Positions 34,521-44,610 of a stretch of DNA of 64,000 bases are shown here, one piece after another. Positions within the stretch are counted from its first letter, which is position 1; the number at the start of each line of letters is the position of its first letter. Made by a program: the position numbers and the translations under genes. The notes under the pieces are model-generated. The model made no database searches, was not told the DNA's origin, and saw only the letters and a program-made list of their open reading frames with translations. The stretch is from Sinotaia quadrata (Eukaryota; Mollusca; Gastropoda; Architaenioglossa; Viviparidae), in contig CM054179.1 of NCBI GenBank assembly GCA_028829895.1, positions 43,444,617-43,508,616 on the forward strand, in the 5' to 3' direction.

Positions 34521-37500
34521 CTGAAAATAAATCCTTTTAATCAATTTCACTCTTTGTGGTAGCGATTCCATAAGCAACTCAGTCTATAATATATTTATAT
34601 TTCGTACTAAACATAATTGTAACTATATATAGATTATATTTCGTACTAAACATAATTGTAACTATATATAGATTATATTTCGTACTAAACATAATTGTAA
34701 CTATATATAGATTATATTTCGTACTAAACATAATTGTAACTATATATAGATTATATTTCGTACTAAACATAATTGTAACTATATATAGATTATATTTCGT
34801 ACTAAACATAATTGTAACTATATATAGATTATTTTTCGTACTAAACATAATTGTAACTATATATAGATTATATTTCGTACTAAACATAATTGTAACTATA
34901 TATAGATTATTTTTCGTACTAAACATAATTGTAACTATATATAGATTATATTTCGTACTAAACATAATTGTAAATATATATAGATTATTTTTCGTACTAA
35001 ACATAATTGTAACTACATATAGATTATTTTTCATTCTAAACATAATTGTAACTATATATAGATTATTTTTCGTACTAAACATAATTGTAACTATATATAG
35101 ATTATATTTCGTACTAAACATAATTGTAACTATATATAGATTATATTTCGTACTAAACATAACTGTAACTATATATAGATTATTTTTCGTACTAAACATA
35201 ATTGTAACTATATATAGATTATTTTTCGTACTAAACATAATTGTAACTATATATAGAGTTTTTAAAATTATTATATTATTCAAATATATTATACCAAAAT
35301 TTAAACCATTTTAGAGAAACCGGGAAAATTAAAAGTCTTCTTCTTAGTACAGATTGATCAAAAATGACCTTACCTGCACAAAAAACAATAAATATGCAAT
35401 GTGTCCTAAAAGGTTAACATGGAAATAAACAACAGATGACAGCCAATCACAGTAGGTATTTTAACCTGTTTGGACCAATCAATTTTACGTTTAGAATTTA
35501 ACAGCAGAACACACCTGTGCTATCTTTGATCATGCAAGAAATGCATATCGGTGGCAGGCCAGTAAATTCAAAATTTTGGTATTTGGAATTCTCAGTAAAC
35601 ATCAACATTAACATCTTTTGCTTTTTTTTTTCCAAAAAAAAAGAAATTGTCTTGAAGATTAATGACGATAACTTACATAAGATAATCTCCAACAGCCATT
35701 AGAATAATATCACCATTCACCTAACAGTTCAATACCGATAGACCACTTACACCGGAGGTAACACATTCTATTTCATGAAGTGATTCGATCAGTTACGTCA
35801 TGTGTTATGTTACGTGTGTTTATGAACAACGGTTCATTACTGTTCAGTTAATTGCGTCATATGTTACATGTGTCTTGAACACAGTTTGTGACTAATGGCT
35901 TAGTTACGCCCAACTCTGCATGCTAGCAAAATGTTGAATAAAAATAAATTTATAAAAAAAAATAAATTGTTTGCTGTTAGAGTAATGGAGCTACCCTCCT
36001 CGTAAGTGATTTATCATTGGACTAACAAACACCTGAAGCAAATCTTTTATAAATTCAAAGAGAGATGCTTGAGTCTTGTGTACTTCTTTACAAGAAGCAC
36101 CAGTTTGTATTTGCGTCCATGGTTCAGTGCACAGCCTTCTAGTAATTATGCCACCTTTTCTGTAATTTGGCTAAGCACTTGTTAAGTCAAGTTATAATAC
36201 GTAGATTAATATTTAATCTACTAACACAGGACTGACCAACTGAGCTGGTCTGTCATTGCAGCAAGACGTACCGAAAATCTACCTCAAGCAGGAATTGGTA
36301 AAAAGTTACAACCACTCAATAGACAAAATTCTTGTCTTGAATTTCTGCTGGGAAAAAATCAGTCAGGTTCGACTTAATTGATGTATGTATTAATTGTATA
36401 CGTACATGGTTTTATCATACTAATTTCAATCTATTTAATATTAATGTATGATTGTTGTTCGTCCTCATTTATTCTTATCTTTCCCATATTATGAATGACG
36501 TATGCAAAGTGCATTAGGTACATACTTACATTCTACCCGGAACATAGGGGAAAAGATAATATTTCTCGTGTATAGATTCGGCTCTCTACGCCGTATTCTA
36601 TGTTGCACCCGAAACTCCATCAAAGGCTGCACGTAAGCTGCACTACCTGCATCACGAATGCACAGCCACACTGCATAACTGTCTAGAATCTAGACATAGA
36701 GTAGTAAATTTTTCTTTCGGAGGAAGTGTACAGGCCTCGGGCATTGTCCAAGCATCCTTAAGACCGCCCACACAGACAGTCTCTATATTCATCAAGTCCG
36801 AGTGTATACAAAACCATAATTTATCTCTAATCGGACATGCCAGCGGACACCTGCCTAAAACTTTGGTGCTAACTTTGGTACACGTTATTGAGATCAAAGT
36901 TTGGATCCTTTCTATCAGCCTGTTGTGTATGATGTTTTGAAGTGTTGCTGTATCTCTATCAGCCTGTTGTGTATGGTGTTTTGAATTGTTGTTATATCCC
37001 TAAAAGTTCTGAAGTTATTATGATCCTTTCTATCAGCCTATTGTGTATGGTGTTTTGAAGTGTTGCTATATCTCTAAACTTTCTGAAATATTGTGTTGTG
37101 TATGGTGTTTTGAAGATCTCTAAACTTTCTGAAGTATTGTGTTGTGTATGGTTTTTGAAGTGTTGCTATATCTCTAAACTTTCTGAAGTATTGTGTTGTG
37201 TATGGTGTTTTGAAGTGTTGCTATATCTCTAAACTTTCTGAAGTATTGTGCTGTGTATGGTGTTTTGAAGTGTTGCTATATCTCTAAACTTTCTGAAGTA
37301 TTGTGTTGTGTATGGTGTTTTGAAGTGTTGCTATATCCCTAAACGTTCTGAAGTATTGTGTTGTGTATGGTGTTTTGAAGTGTTGCTATATCCCTAAACG
37401 TTCTGAAGTATTATGTACTCCATTACTGATTGTCATTTATCATTTACCTATTAAAAGGTTTGGGTTTTGGTGTTCGAGAGCCAAATTACTAGCCATTTAT

Positions 37501-39056
37501 AAATTATTAAATACTAGAAAACCTGACGAAAACATTTTATGTGTGGTGAGGATGCCACGTTTAGATATTAGATTATGGGTTTGTTAATTAACAGCAGCAT
37601 CTATCCCCTAATGCAATACACATCATTAATCGACCACGAACCAGAACCAGAGAGATTTATTATTATATTAAATCTGATCATGCACATGTAAATGTAGTGA
37701 TCATTCTAAAAAAAATAAAAAAATATTCGGTTGCTTCCCACGACCTTCGATACCAAACTGGATCAAACCCACGTAGTACTAATATGTGTAAAAATTCTCA
37801 CAAATGGGTCTCTGAACTAACGCCTACTTTGTTACCACCCATTAGAACAGCTATTCTCAAGCGGTGTGCCACGGCACACTAGCGAACTTGCGTAGCTATG
37901 CCGCAAGAAAAAAAACAACAGAAAGTATTATAATGAAAACGGGTTAGAATTGTACCGCGAATGTGCTGTAATGTGCCGCGAGCTAAGAAAGTTTGAGAAG
38001 ATAGTACTTTGAACAGAATGTTGGAACTCTTAATCTGCGCCACCTACCTCTTTACCATCCGTTCTAAAATAGTGCTTTGATCAGAATATTGGAAAGTTAC
38101 ACCTATACTGAGAATCCCGAACGTCATTTAAACAATTAAAACGTATTTTCCATAAGTACTAAATCATTGGTAGATAATATAATCAAGAAATGTTCATTTC
38201 TCCAGTTATTTCCATTGTATTATTATTAACATAATACTATTTTGCCTAGTATTTTTGTATATACAATTTTGTCTATTATTATTGCATAATCTATTTAACC
38301 TATTATTATTGAGCTCACTTGTAAATGTTTACATCCTTGAGGGCAAATTATGCTCCTTGCTTTTTAAATTTTACATTCTATTTCGTTTTCTATTTTTCTA
38401 TAATGTATATGAATATTGAGTTGCTTATAATTTGTTGTTGACCACAGTGTGAACTATTGTACTTTCAGCCTAAAGGAACGTTTACTGACGTATGGAGTCC
38501 AGAGGATGGGGGATTGATTTGTAGAGGAGGGTGAAGTAAACCGGACTCACCATAGCCATATATGGGCATTTGAGTTCCTTCCAAAAGGGATGTAGATAAA
38601 ACTGTAGTCTAATTCCTGGTAGGTATTTGCCACCCAAAACACTTCATTCACACTATACCAAACCACTGGGAGAGGTCGATTTGTAAATGCAAGAATAAGG
38701 GCTTATTGATCAGTGAGTATATTTATGTTGAATTCATGATAATACGGGAAATAAGGGCTTATTGATCAGTGAGTATATTTATGTTGAATTCATGATAATA
38801 CGGGAAATAAGGGCTTATTGATCAGTGAGTATATTTATGTTGAATTCATCATAATACGGGAAATGCTTATTAATTAGAATGTTCGAGATTTTATTATTCT
38901 CATTGAAGATTATTGGTATGCATGAATCCCTTTCAGAGAGGTAGTGTGCGGCATTAGCAGTGGCTTAACTGTAAACATAGGCTGATGAAATTGTAGTATG
39001 CATGTGTTGAGAAGCACCATTTTTATTATTTACTGTGTGTGATACGTCAGCGGAAT

Positions 39057-39114
<58 letters not shown>

Positions 39115-39144
39115 TGTGTGTGTGTAGCTCGTCAGCTAAATTGA

Positions 39145-39202
<58 letters not shown>

Positions 39203-39263
39203 CTCGTCAGCTAAATTGAGTGTGCGTGTGTGTGTGTGTGTGTGTGTAGCTCGTCACTAAATT

Positions 39264-39315
<52 letters not shown>

Positions 39316-39792
39316 CCCATCAGCAAAATCACCCTAGGAAAGAAAAAGATAATCCTAAAAAAATGTTACTCTTGCGAGTGTTGTTAGTGTCATGTTTAGT
39401 TTACTTGAACATCAGAACAGTTTTTAATTAATTATTTTTTTAAAATGAACGTCTAGGTAAAATTACACAATATCAAAGATATTTGCTATCGGATTATTTG
39501 GTGTATATAGAATACAGCAATACACCAAGGAAAGATGAAGACAGACCATACCTGTCGCAGTTCATCATGACTCTACTGCACGTGCAACGGAAGCAGTCCT
39601 CTGTTTCAACGGTTTCCCCCACTGCAAAGATTTTCCCCTTCAGGATGCTGGGTGGAGGTCCTGGAATATTATGTTTCTCGGGTACGTGAGTTTCACAGGT
39701 CTGTGGCCAAATGGGATTTCCTGGTGAAATTAGATGGGAATGAATGAATTATGCTAATAGTTGACATTTGCTATGCACTCCAATAATTACAT

Positions 39793-39864
<72 letters not shown>

Positions 39865-41879
39865 CCTACCTATCTACTATCTATCTTTGATTCCAATGCC
39901 ACTTAGTTAATGATATGATATTTTAAATTAATTAATCATTCATACCTAATTATAAATGATGAGAATCTTAATTTATGTTATTGATAATTCTCCAGCAGAC
40001 ACCACTCGTCTATCACTTGGCAGATATGCGGACACTGTAAAAGTTCTCTCTCTTCTACAACATTAAAGACAAACATTTACTTTCACACAATATTTCCATA
40101 GGTGGAAAACTTCTTAATAAAGGAGAAGACAAATCCATCTTTAATCTATATTTAGTGAGCCACTATCCATCCACTTTCCTCTCCAACATATGGTATCAGG
40201 TACAGACACGTGAGCAGAGTGCTCAAGTGGTTTGAGAGGAAAGTGCGCATCAATGTTTTCCATGCATGTGGTGGGAGACACGTGTTGACACGCAGATATT
40301 GTTTCATTATGACAATGTTGCAAAAGCAAGTGAAGGACTGACAAAGGAGTGATTAATCCACGTCATGTAAAAGATTATAAATATAGATTAAAAGATGAAT
40401 TTATCTTCTCCTTTAGTAAGAAGTTTCCACCTATGGAAATAGTGTGACAGGAAATGTTTGTCTTTAATATTGTGGAAAAGAGGAAACTTTTACAGACCCA
40501 CGTATTTGTCAAGTGAGAGAGGAGTGGTGTCTTCTGGAGAATTATTAAGATTCTCATCACTTGTAACTAATTATGGATGATTAGTAATAATAATAATCAT
40601 AACCATTAACTAGGGTGGTGATGTGTCACACATACCTTTCCAGCTCACATGGTTTTCCGCATACAGCCTTTGCTTAACTGCAGTGCATTATGGGCTATTT
40701 ACTGCAATGCATTATGGGCTATTTATTGCAATGCATTATGGGCTATTTATTGTAATGCATTATGGGCTATTTATTGCAATGCATTATGGGCTATTTATTG
40801 CAATGCATTATGGGCTATTTATTGCAATGCATTAGGGCTGTTTATTGCAATGCATTATGGGCTATTTATTGCAATGCATTATGGGCTATTTATTACAATG
40901 CATTGTGGGCTATTTATTGCAATGCATTATGGGCTATTTATTGCAATGCATTATGGGCTATTTATTGCAATGCATTAGGGCTATGCAATGAAATCTTTTC
41001 ATAGCTATATGTACCGCTACTCCCACCGGAGGATAAGACATGGCATCAGCTTGGAAACATCAATAGGGAAAGCACTGATCAAGCTACCTCTATGGAATAT
41101 TTTCCTACTGCTTCTAAAACACCCCCCCCCCCCATCCAGCCAATATATCATTTCTTCACTTCATTTCTTCATTTCTGCATTCGGTAGAATATTTTTTTTC
41201 AGGCTCACTAATTGAAGCATTTTTGTTGTTCACTTCTTTAACATTTCTCCATTCCAGTTGAAACATACAAGTAGATTACTTTCACTAGCAAACTAATAAC
41301 TTGATTGTGTTAAAAAAAATAAAAAGAAACAAAATTACAGTTTGCCAGGTTTTTTTTTTTGCTACTAAATGAACAATTTAATCCAGGACAATGCTTAGTG
41401 TAAAAATCTCTTTAATGTTCGCCGGAAAGCGATATTTCTGTGTTTGTCTTTATGTTATTCTTTAAATTCGAGAACTAAGTGACAGATATTTTCTTCTTGC
41501 TCACGTGACATGATCCTAATTGCCCAAAAAATTACAGAAGAACACTCCCGGCATTAAAGCTATTAACTGCACGAATTGTTCAGCAAAATGTCAGAGAAAT
41601 TACGTGTCCGGAGCAGACGTCATTTTCATGGTATCGTGACAAGTGCGCTAATATGTGACACACCCCAACAACAACAAAAAACAAAAATGGAAACCTCAAA
41701 CAACACACCCAAGCAAGATAAGTCTTATGATATATTTACGCACCTTCCTCGTCTTCAACCAATTCCTTGAAAAACACGTAACCTCTGTTCATCCAGGTTT
41801 CGAACTTGAAAGCAAAGGTAATCTGGCACAACAAAACCACCGATAATGCCAGCAACAAATTTGCAGCGATCCGAGCCAT
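34382..41879 (-). CDS. beta-microseminoprotein (PSP94/MSMP)-like secreted protein
   Basis: Three exons (41744-41879, 39552-39660, 34382-34520) join in phases 1 and 2 to give 127 residues. A hydrophobic signal peptide ([20 protein letters not shown]) is followed by a short polar segment and a Cys-rich domain. The domain reads [14 protein letters not shown] (60-73), C80, [10 protein letters not shown] (88-97), C104, [11 protein letters not shown] (109-119). This order (GE, DCFxCTC, Cys, IDFxxxxGC, Cys, LV...DPxLPC) is that of the microseminoprotein family; vertebrate members are prostate secretory protein PSP94 and the chemokine-like MSMP. The domain normally has ten cysteines, whereas the mature part here has seven: the first two and one of the usual CC pair are absent. 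The role in this animal is unknown; secretion is inferred from the signal peptide. A single-domain VWC-like protein is the main alternative. Confidence 0.8.
34590..35262. repeat. 39-bp tandem repeat, about 17 copies
   Basis: The unit includes TTTCGTACTAAACATAATTG and TAACTATATATAGATTA. Copies differ mainly by one A/T at the unit start (ATATTTCG or ATTTTTCG). It lies in intron 2 of the microseminoprotein-like gene. The 234-codon minus-strand frame is an artefact of a unit length divisible by three. Confidence 0.97.
35263..36904. other. intron 2 sequence, no further exon recognised
   Basis: Mostly AT-rich. At 36490-36900 composition becomes more balanced and two overlapping minus-strand frames (36489-36671, 36652-36897) are open, but neither shows a motif. 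Frames there have no convincing splice pairing with the host gene. Confidence 0.4.
36905..37420. repeat. 55-bp tandem repeat, about 9 copies
   Basis: The unit starts TGTTGCTATATCTCTAAACT, then TTCTGAAGTATTGTG and TTGTGTATGGTGTTTTGAAG. One unit is shortened (near 37105), and the left end is diverged. Confidence 0.94.
37851..38025. mobile_element. short hAT-like non-autonomous element
   Basis: The left end reads CAGCTATTCTCAAGCGGTGT, then GCCACGGCACACT, a phrase typical of hAT non-autonomous elements in many animals. The right end read in reverse gives CTATCTTCTCAAAC and later CGCGGCACATTACAGCACAT, so the ends are imperfect inverted copies. A clean 8-bp duplication is not visible. Confidence 0.5.
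38014..38100. repeat. 57-bp imperfect tandem duplication
   Basis: ATAGTACTTTGAACAGAATG at 38014 recurs as ATAGTGCTTTGATCAGAATA at 38071. The hAT-like element seems to sit inside an older copy of this repeat. Confidence 0.6.
38101..38689. other. intron 2 sequence, no feature recognised
   Basis: AT-rich with no exon signals. Confidence 0.45.
38692..38866. repeat. 56-bp tandem repeat, 3 copies
   Basis: ATAAGGGCTTATTGATCAGT, then GAGTATATTTATGTTGAATT and CATGATAATACGGGAA, repeated three times with almost no change. Confidence 0.96.
39055..39314. repeat. (TG)n blocks with embedded spacer
   Basis: Four TG runs (from 39070, 39148, 39222 and 39266) are separated by three near-identical 21-bp spacers beginning TAGCTCGTCAGCTAAATTGA. 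The whole is a higher-order repeat of microsatellite plus spacer. Confidence 0.93.
39552..39660 (-). CDS. microseminoprotein-like exon 2
   Basis: The acceptor is ATATTCCAG before 39660 and the donor GTATGG from 39551. It encodes residues 46-82, including [20 protein letters not shown]. It lies in a GC-richer patch than the intron around it. Confidence 0.82.
39794..39886. repeat. (CTAT)n microsatellite
   Basis: CTAT tetranucleotide run in intron 1 of the microseminoprotein-like gene. Confidence 0.97.
39890..40605. repeat. two dispersed-repeat copies in inverted orientation
   Basis: The left arm (39893-40190) begins TGCCACTTAGTTAATGATAT and matches 57353-57640. The right arm (40200-40605) reads the same end in reverse: TTCTCCTTTAGTAAGAAG, then GGAGTGGTGTCTTCTGGAGA, then TCTCATCACTTGTAACTAAT. 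The roughly 200 bp between the arms matches 25150-25310 of copy 3. The transcript could fold into a long hairpin. Confidence 0.82.
40676..40985. repeat. 24-bp tandem repeat, about 13 copies
   Basis: Unit TGCAATGCATTATGGGCTAT plus TTAT. Two units lack the T of ATTATGGG. The open frames over it follow from the 24-bp period. Confidence 0.96.
40990..41743. other. intron 1 sequence of the microseminoprotein-like gene
   Basis: AT-rich with a C run at 41122-41132 and a T run near 41350. No extra exon is called, although a phase 1-1 exon carrying the missing cysteines would be looked for here or at 39661-39790. Confidence 0.5.
41744..41879 (-). CDS. microseminoprotein-like exon 1
   Basis: It encodes residues 1-45 plus one base, ending at the GTGCGT donor (41743). 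I chose the ATG at 41879 because the signal peptide starts there. An in-frame ATG at 41939 would add 20 basic residues ahead of it. Confidence 0.78.
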
Positions 41880-42021
41880 GGTTAGTTTATATCTGACGTT
41901 TCTGGGCCCTAGCATAAACTTCTTGCTCCAGTTTCGCACCCTTCTATTCGCTATGTGAGCGGGAAAGTTTAGTTATTTTTAGAATTATTGTAATTAGGCT
42001 AGAACAAGCCAATCAAGAAAC
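41880..42021. promoter_or_regulatory. candidate bidirectional promoter region
   Basis: 142 bp separate the ATG of the minus-strand microseminoprotein-like gene from that of the plus-strand candidate exon at 42022. No TATA box is clear. A CCAAT box in forward orientation lies at 42009-42013. Inference from gene order. Confidence 0.35.
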
Positions 42022-42069
42022 ATGACTGATGGAGAAATGACGTACACCTACTTTGAGACTGACAAATCG
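42022..42069 (+). CDS. candidate first coding exon, unknown protein
   Basis: ATG in an AAAC context opens 16 codons, MTDGEMTYTYFETDKS, ending exactly at a strong GTGAGT donor (42070), phase 0. I do not recognise the protein and could not find a matching downstream exon up to 47 kb. The short distance to a divergent gene start supports a real promoter. It could also be chance. Confidence 0.4.
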
Positions 42070-43149
42070 GTGAGTAGATTATAACGTGTAGTTTAAAGAG
42101 AGAGTTACTGTTAATTGAGACTCTTGTTATTTGTCTAGTTTTGTCGTTAGATGAAAATGTACTTATATGACGAATACCGTTTCGTTTTTGTTGCTTTTTT
42201 TCTTTAAATACAAGAATGTTGTTATTTGACGAGTGAGCATTTGTTTGATGACAATATTGCTCTATGATTTACAGTTACTGTTTTTAGATACATATGTAGT
42301 TACTTGACCAGTGCTTTGTTTAAAGAATGTAATGTTTGACTAATATAATGATATTTAATGATTTGATTGTTTCACGACTTTGCTCCTTTTTTTAATTGTT
42401 AAACATAAATATTTATCTTTGTTTTCTGGTGTAGATTAAAATTTCAGGAATTTCGGATTTTAACGTAAAGTCATGAAATAGGAAGGCAAACATATTGGTG
42501 ATATAAACAGTTTGTTTATCTACTTTTGAAGCCTGTGATATGTTTCCTTCTTCCAAAATGTCTACACCCCGACAAATTATTACAATGTATTATCGAGATG
42601 TTGGATGAGAGGCAATTACAATACTACTAACTTCCTCAAAATAGTGACAACCGGGAGCGGGGGTGGGGGTGGGGAGTATAAAGTATTGATCAAGGATCAT
42701 GAATGTGACTTTCAATTATAAATCTTTACAAAGACTTGAATTTAGAATTTAACACTAAACACGGGATAGATAGTTATAATATATATATAAAACTACCGTT
42801 TTCTATTATTATTAATAAAAGTTTTCAAGCAGCTCAGAGCTATACTAATAGTGCTCTCTTCGCTCTAGACAGCTAAAGAGTTCATCAGTCACCGATCTCT
42901 ACACCACAGTGTTTCATTCTTCCTCTCCACCCCACCCCCCTCTCCACCCAATCTTTACTCTCAACATTTCAGTTATGAATGCATTTTCATAGTCAATGAG
43001 TAAGTATATGCATCTCATCGTTTGGTCATAAAAATTCAAAGTCAACTGAGCACTTCGTGTCCAAACCAGATAGACGTGGCACGCATAATTACACTGCACA
43101 GCAACATGAAGTGCTTTCCTCCTCCTCCTCCTCAACCTCCACCATAGGA
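42070..43149. other. non-coding, no feature recognised
   Basis: AT-rich, would be intron of the candidate gene at 42022. A C/T-rich stretch lies at 42919-42950. Confidence 0.4.
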
Positions 43150-43315
43150 AATGCACGGGAAGACCGCTAAGTTGGACATATAATTAGTTCATAGTTCTTC
43201 ACTGGCAATAGGGCACGCACCACCACCATAGGAAATGAACGTGAAGACCGCTGAAATGTTTGGATATATAATTATTTCATAGTTCTTCACCGGGTTAGGA
43301 CACGTTCTATTGGCC
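43138..43315. repeat. tandem duplication, about 84 bp, 2 copies
   Basis: ACCATAGGAAATGCACGGGA with AGACCGCTAAG and CATAGTTCTTCAC recurs about 84 bp on as ACCATAGGAAATGAACGTGA with AGACCGCTGAA and CATAGTTCTTCAC. Confidence 0.85.
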
Positions 43316-43336
43316 CTGGCATTTGCTGTTCTACGT

Positions 43337-43337
43337 C

Positions 43338-43406
<69 letters not shown>

Positions 43407-43501
43407 ATGTGAGTGTGTGTGTGTGTGTATGTGTGCATATTAGTGTGTGTATGTGTGCATGTGTGTGTATGTGTGCATGTGTGTGTATGTGTGCATGTGA
43501 T

Positions 43502-43533
<32 letters not shown>

Positions 43534-43602
43534 CATGTGTGTGTATGTATGTGTGCATGTGAGTGAGTGTGTGTGTGTGTGTGTGTGTTTGTGTGTGTGT
43601 TT
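43337..43602. repeat. (TG)n compound microsatellite
   Basis: A pure TG run at 43350-43404, then TG with CATGTG and TATGTG variants to 43602. An ATGTGTGCATGTGTGTGT motif of about 18 bp repeats within 43450-43500. Confidence 0.95.
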
Positions 43603-43689
43603 TTAAGTCTTCGTGTAGCACACTGCACTATACAACTAAAGCAGTCTATAATGAAAGTTTGTACACCATCTTGAAGATATCGTATATAT

Positions 43690-43794
43690 TCGAGAGTAGA
43701 CATATGTATAATGTATATATATATATGCATGAATGTATTATATGTATGTATATATATTTATATATTATGTATGTTTATTTATTATGTATGAATG

Positions 43795-43827
<33 letters not shown>

Positions 43828-43862
43828 ATTATATATTATGTATGAATGTATAGGTATATGCA
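43690..43862. repeat. TA-rich low-complexity tract
   Basis: Repeated ATGTATGAATGTATATATAT and ATTATGTATG phrases with a TA run near 43796-43820. Confidence 0.85.
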
Positions 43863-43927
43863 CATAATTACTCCGTACATTTTCGGCAGTAACTATTTAT
43901 CTAATCGTTTGCGCAATAATTTGATCA

Positions 43928-43990
43928 CAAGGACTGAGAGGTTAAAGTGCTAGTCTTTCAGCAAAATGAGTTTGAATCTCTTACTGAACA
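43928..43990 (+). repeat. tRNA-derived SINE-like repeat
   Basis: TGAGAGGTTAAAGTGCTAG resembles the A box and D arm of a Ser/Leu-type tRNA, and GAGTTTGAATCTC (43968-43980) a B box. The anticodon arm is not intact. Confidence 0.5.
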
Positions 43991-44132
43991 GACAAAACTT
44001 TCTTCACATGCTCACGAGATAACTCTGGGATATCCAAAGCCAAAACGTCATACCTGTTTTAAAGAGTTCGTTGAGAGCGAATTCACTGGAGTTAACCAAA
44101 CGTGACACTAATATTTCTTTATCATATCAGTG

Positions 44133-44168
44133 TTTTGTGGTGGAATAAATTTGCCTATTTTTAAATTT
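44133..44168 (+). repeat. dispersed repeat family, terminal fragment
   Basis: TGTGGTGGAATAAATTTGCC followed by TATTTTTAAATTTAATT matches the start of copies 2 and 3. It directly adjoins the end of the Gypsy relic on the other strand. Confidence 0.6.
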
Positions 44169-44175
44169 AATTATT

Positions 44176-44610
44176 AAATATATCGCTGCATTAAGAGTGG
44201 CCAATGTATTATGCATGCATTTGAGGGCTTAGCTCTGGATAAATAAACAAGTGATTGGTGGTCTGTTTGCAGTACTAAGTTGCGACCATACAAATAGGGT
44301 TGGAATTTCACTGCCAAGCATTCAGTTTCTGATGTGTTTTAGAGCATTTCTGCATCAGAAAGCTTATGGCTTGTGTAAACTACCAGTACCAGATTTATTT
44401 CACTGTCAGGGTGCTCCTGCAACAAAACTGCTGTGATGCCTACTCATGATGCATCTGTGTGGACGATAAATGGTAGGGTGACATCAGGAAGTCAGGCACT
44501 CGTTTAGTTAGGCCACTTAGTATGCCAAGGCCAACTTCGTCCAGAGGAAGACAAGTCATTTGTGAAATGCACTACACCTATAACCAAGAAAGACATATTA
44601 GTTAAGCAAA
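44176..44610 (-). pseudogene. Ty3/Gypsy retrotransposon RNase H relic
   Basis: On the minus strand the frame reads PFIVHTDAS, stop, VGITAVLLQEHPDSE, then VYTSHKLSDAEM, ETECLAVKFQPYLYG and RNLVLQTDHQSLVYLSRAKP. These are the ordered motifs of a Gypsy RNase H domain: TDAS, GIGAVL-like, YxSxKL, ExECLA, DH. Upstream in other frames FLWTKLALAY and LNECLTS recall the linker between reverse transcriptase and RNase H. Several stops and frameshifts make it dead. No integrase is seen downstream. Confidence 0.82.

Noticed and set aside
34579..35283. 234-codon minus-strand ORF with a 13-residue repeat
   Set aside because: A tandem repeat whose unit (39 bp) is divisible by three with no stop in one frame; no start context or composition of a real protein.
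25715..41000. Possible CRISPR arrays
   Set aside because: The repeats are contiguous or have near-identical spacers, there are no cas genes, and the DNA is animal nuclear.
40623..41004. Three overlapping ORFs with 8-residue repeats
   Set aside because: Produced by the 24-bp tandem array.
34382..41879. Cys-rich secreted protein as a venom peptide or conotoxin
   Set aside because: Cysteine spacing and flanking motifs fit the microseminoprotein family, not a known toxin framework; no propeptide cleavage site before the cysteines.
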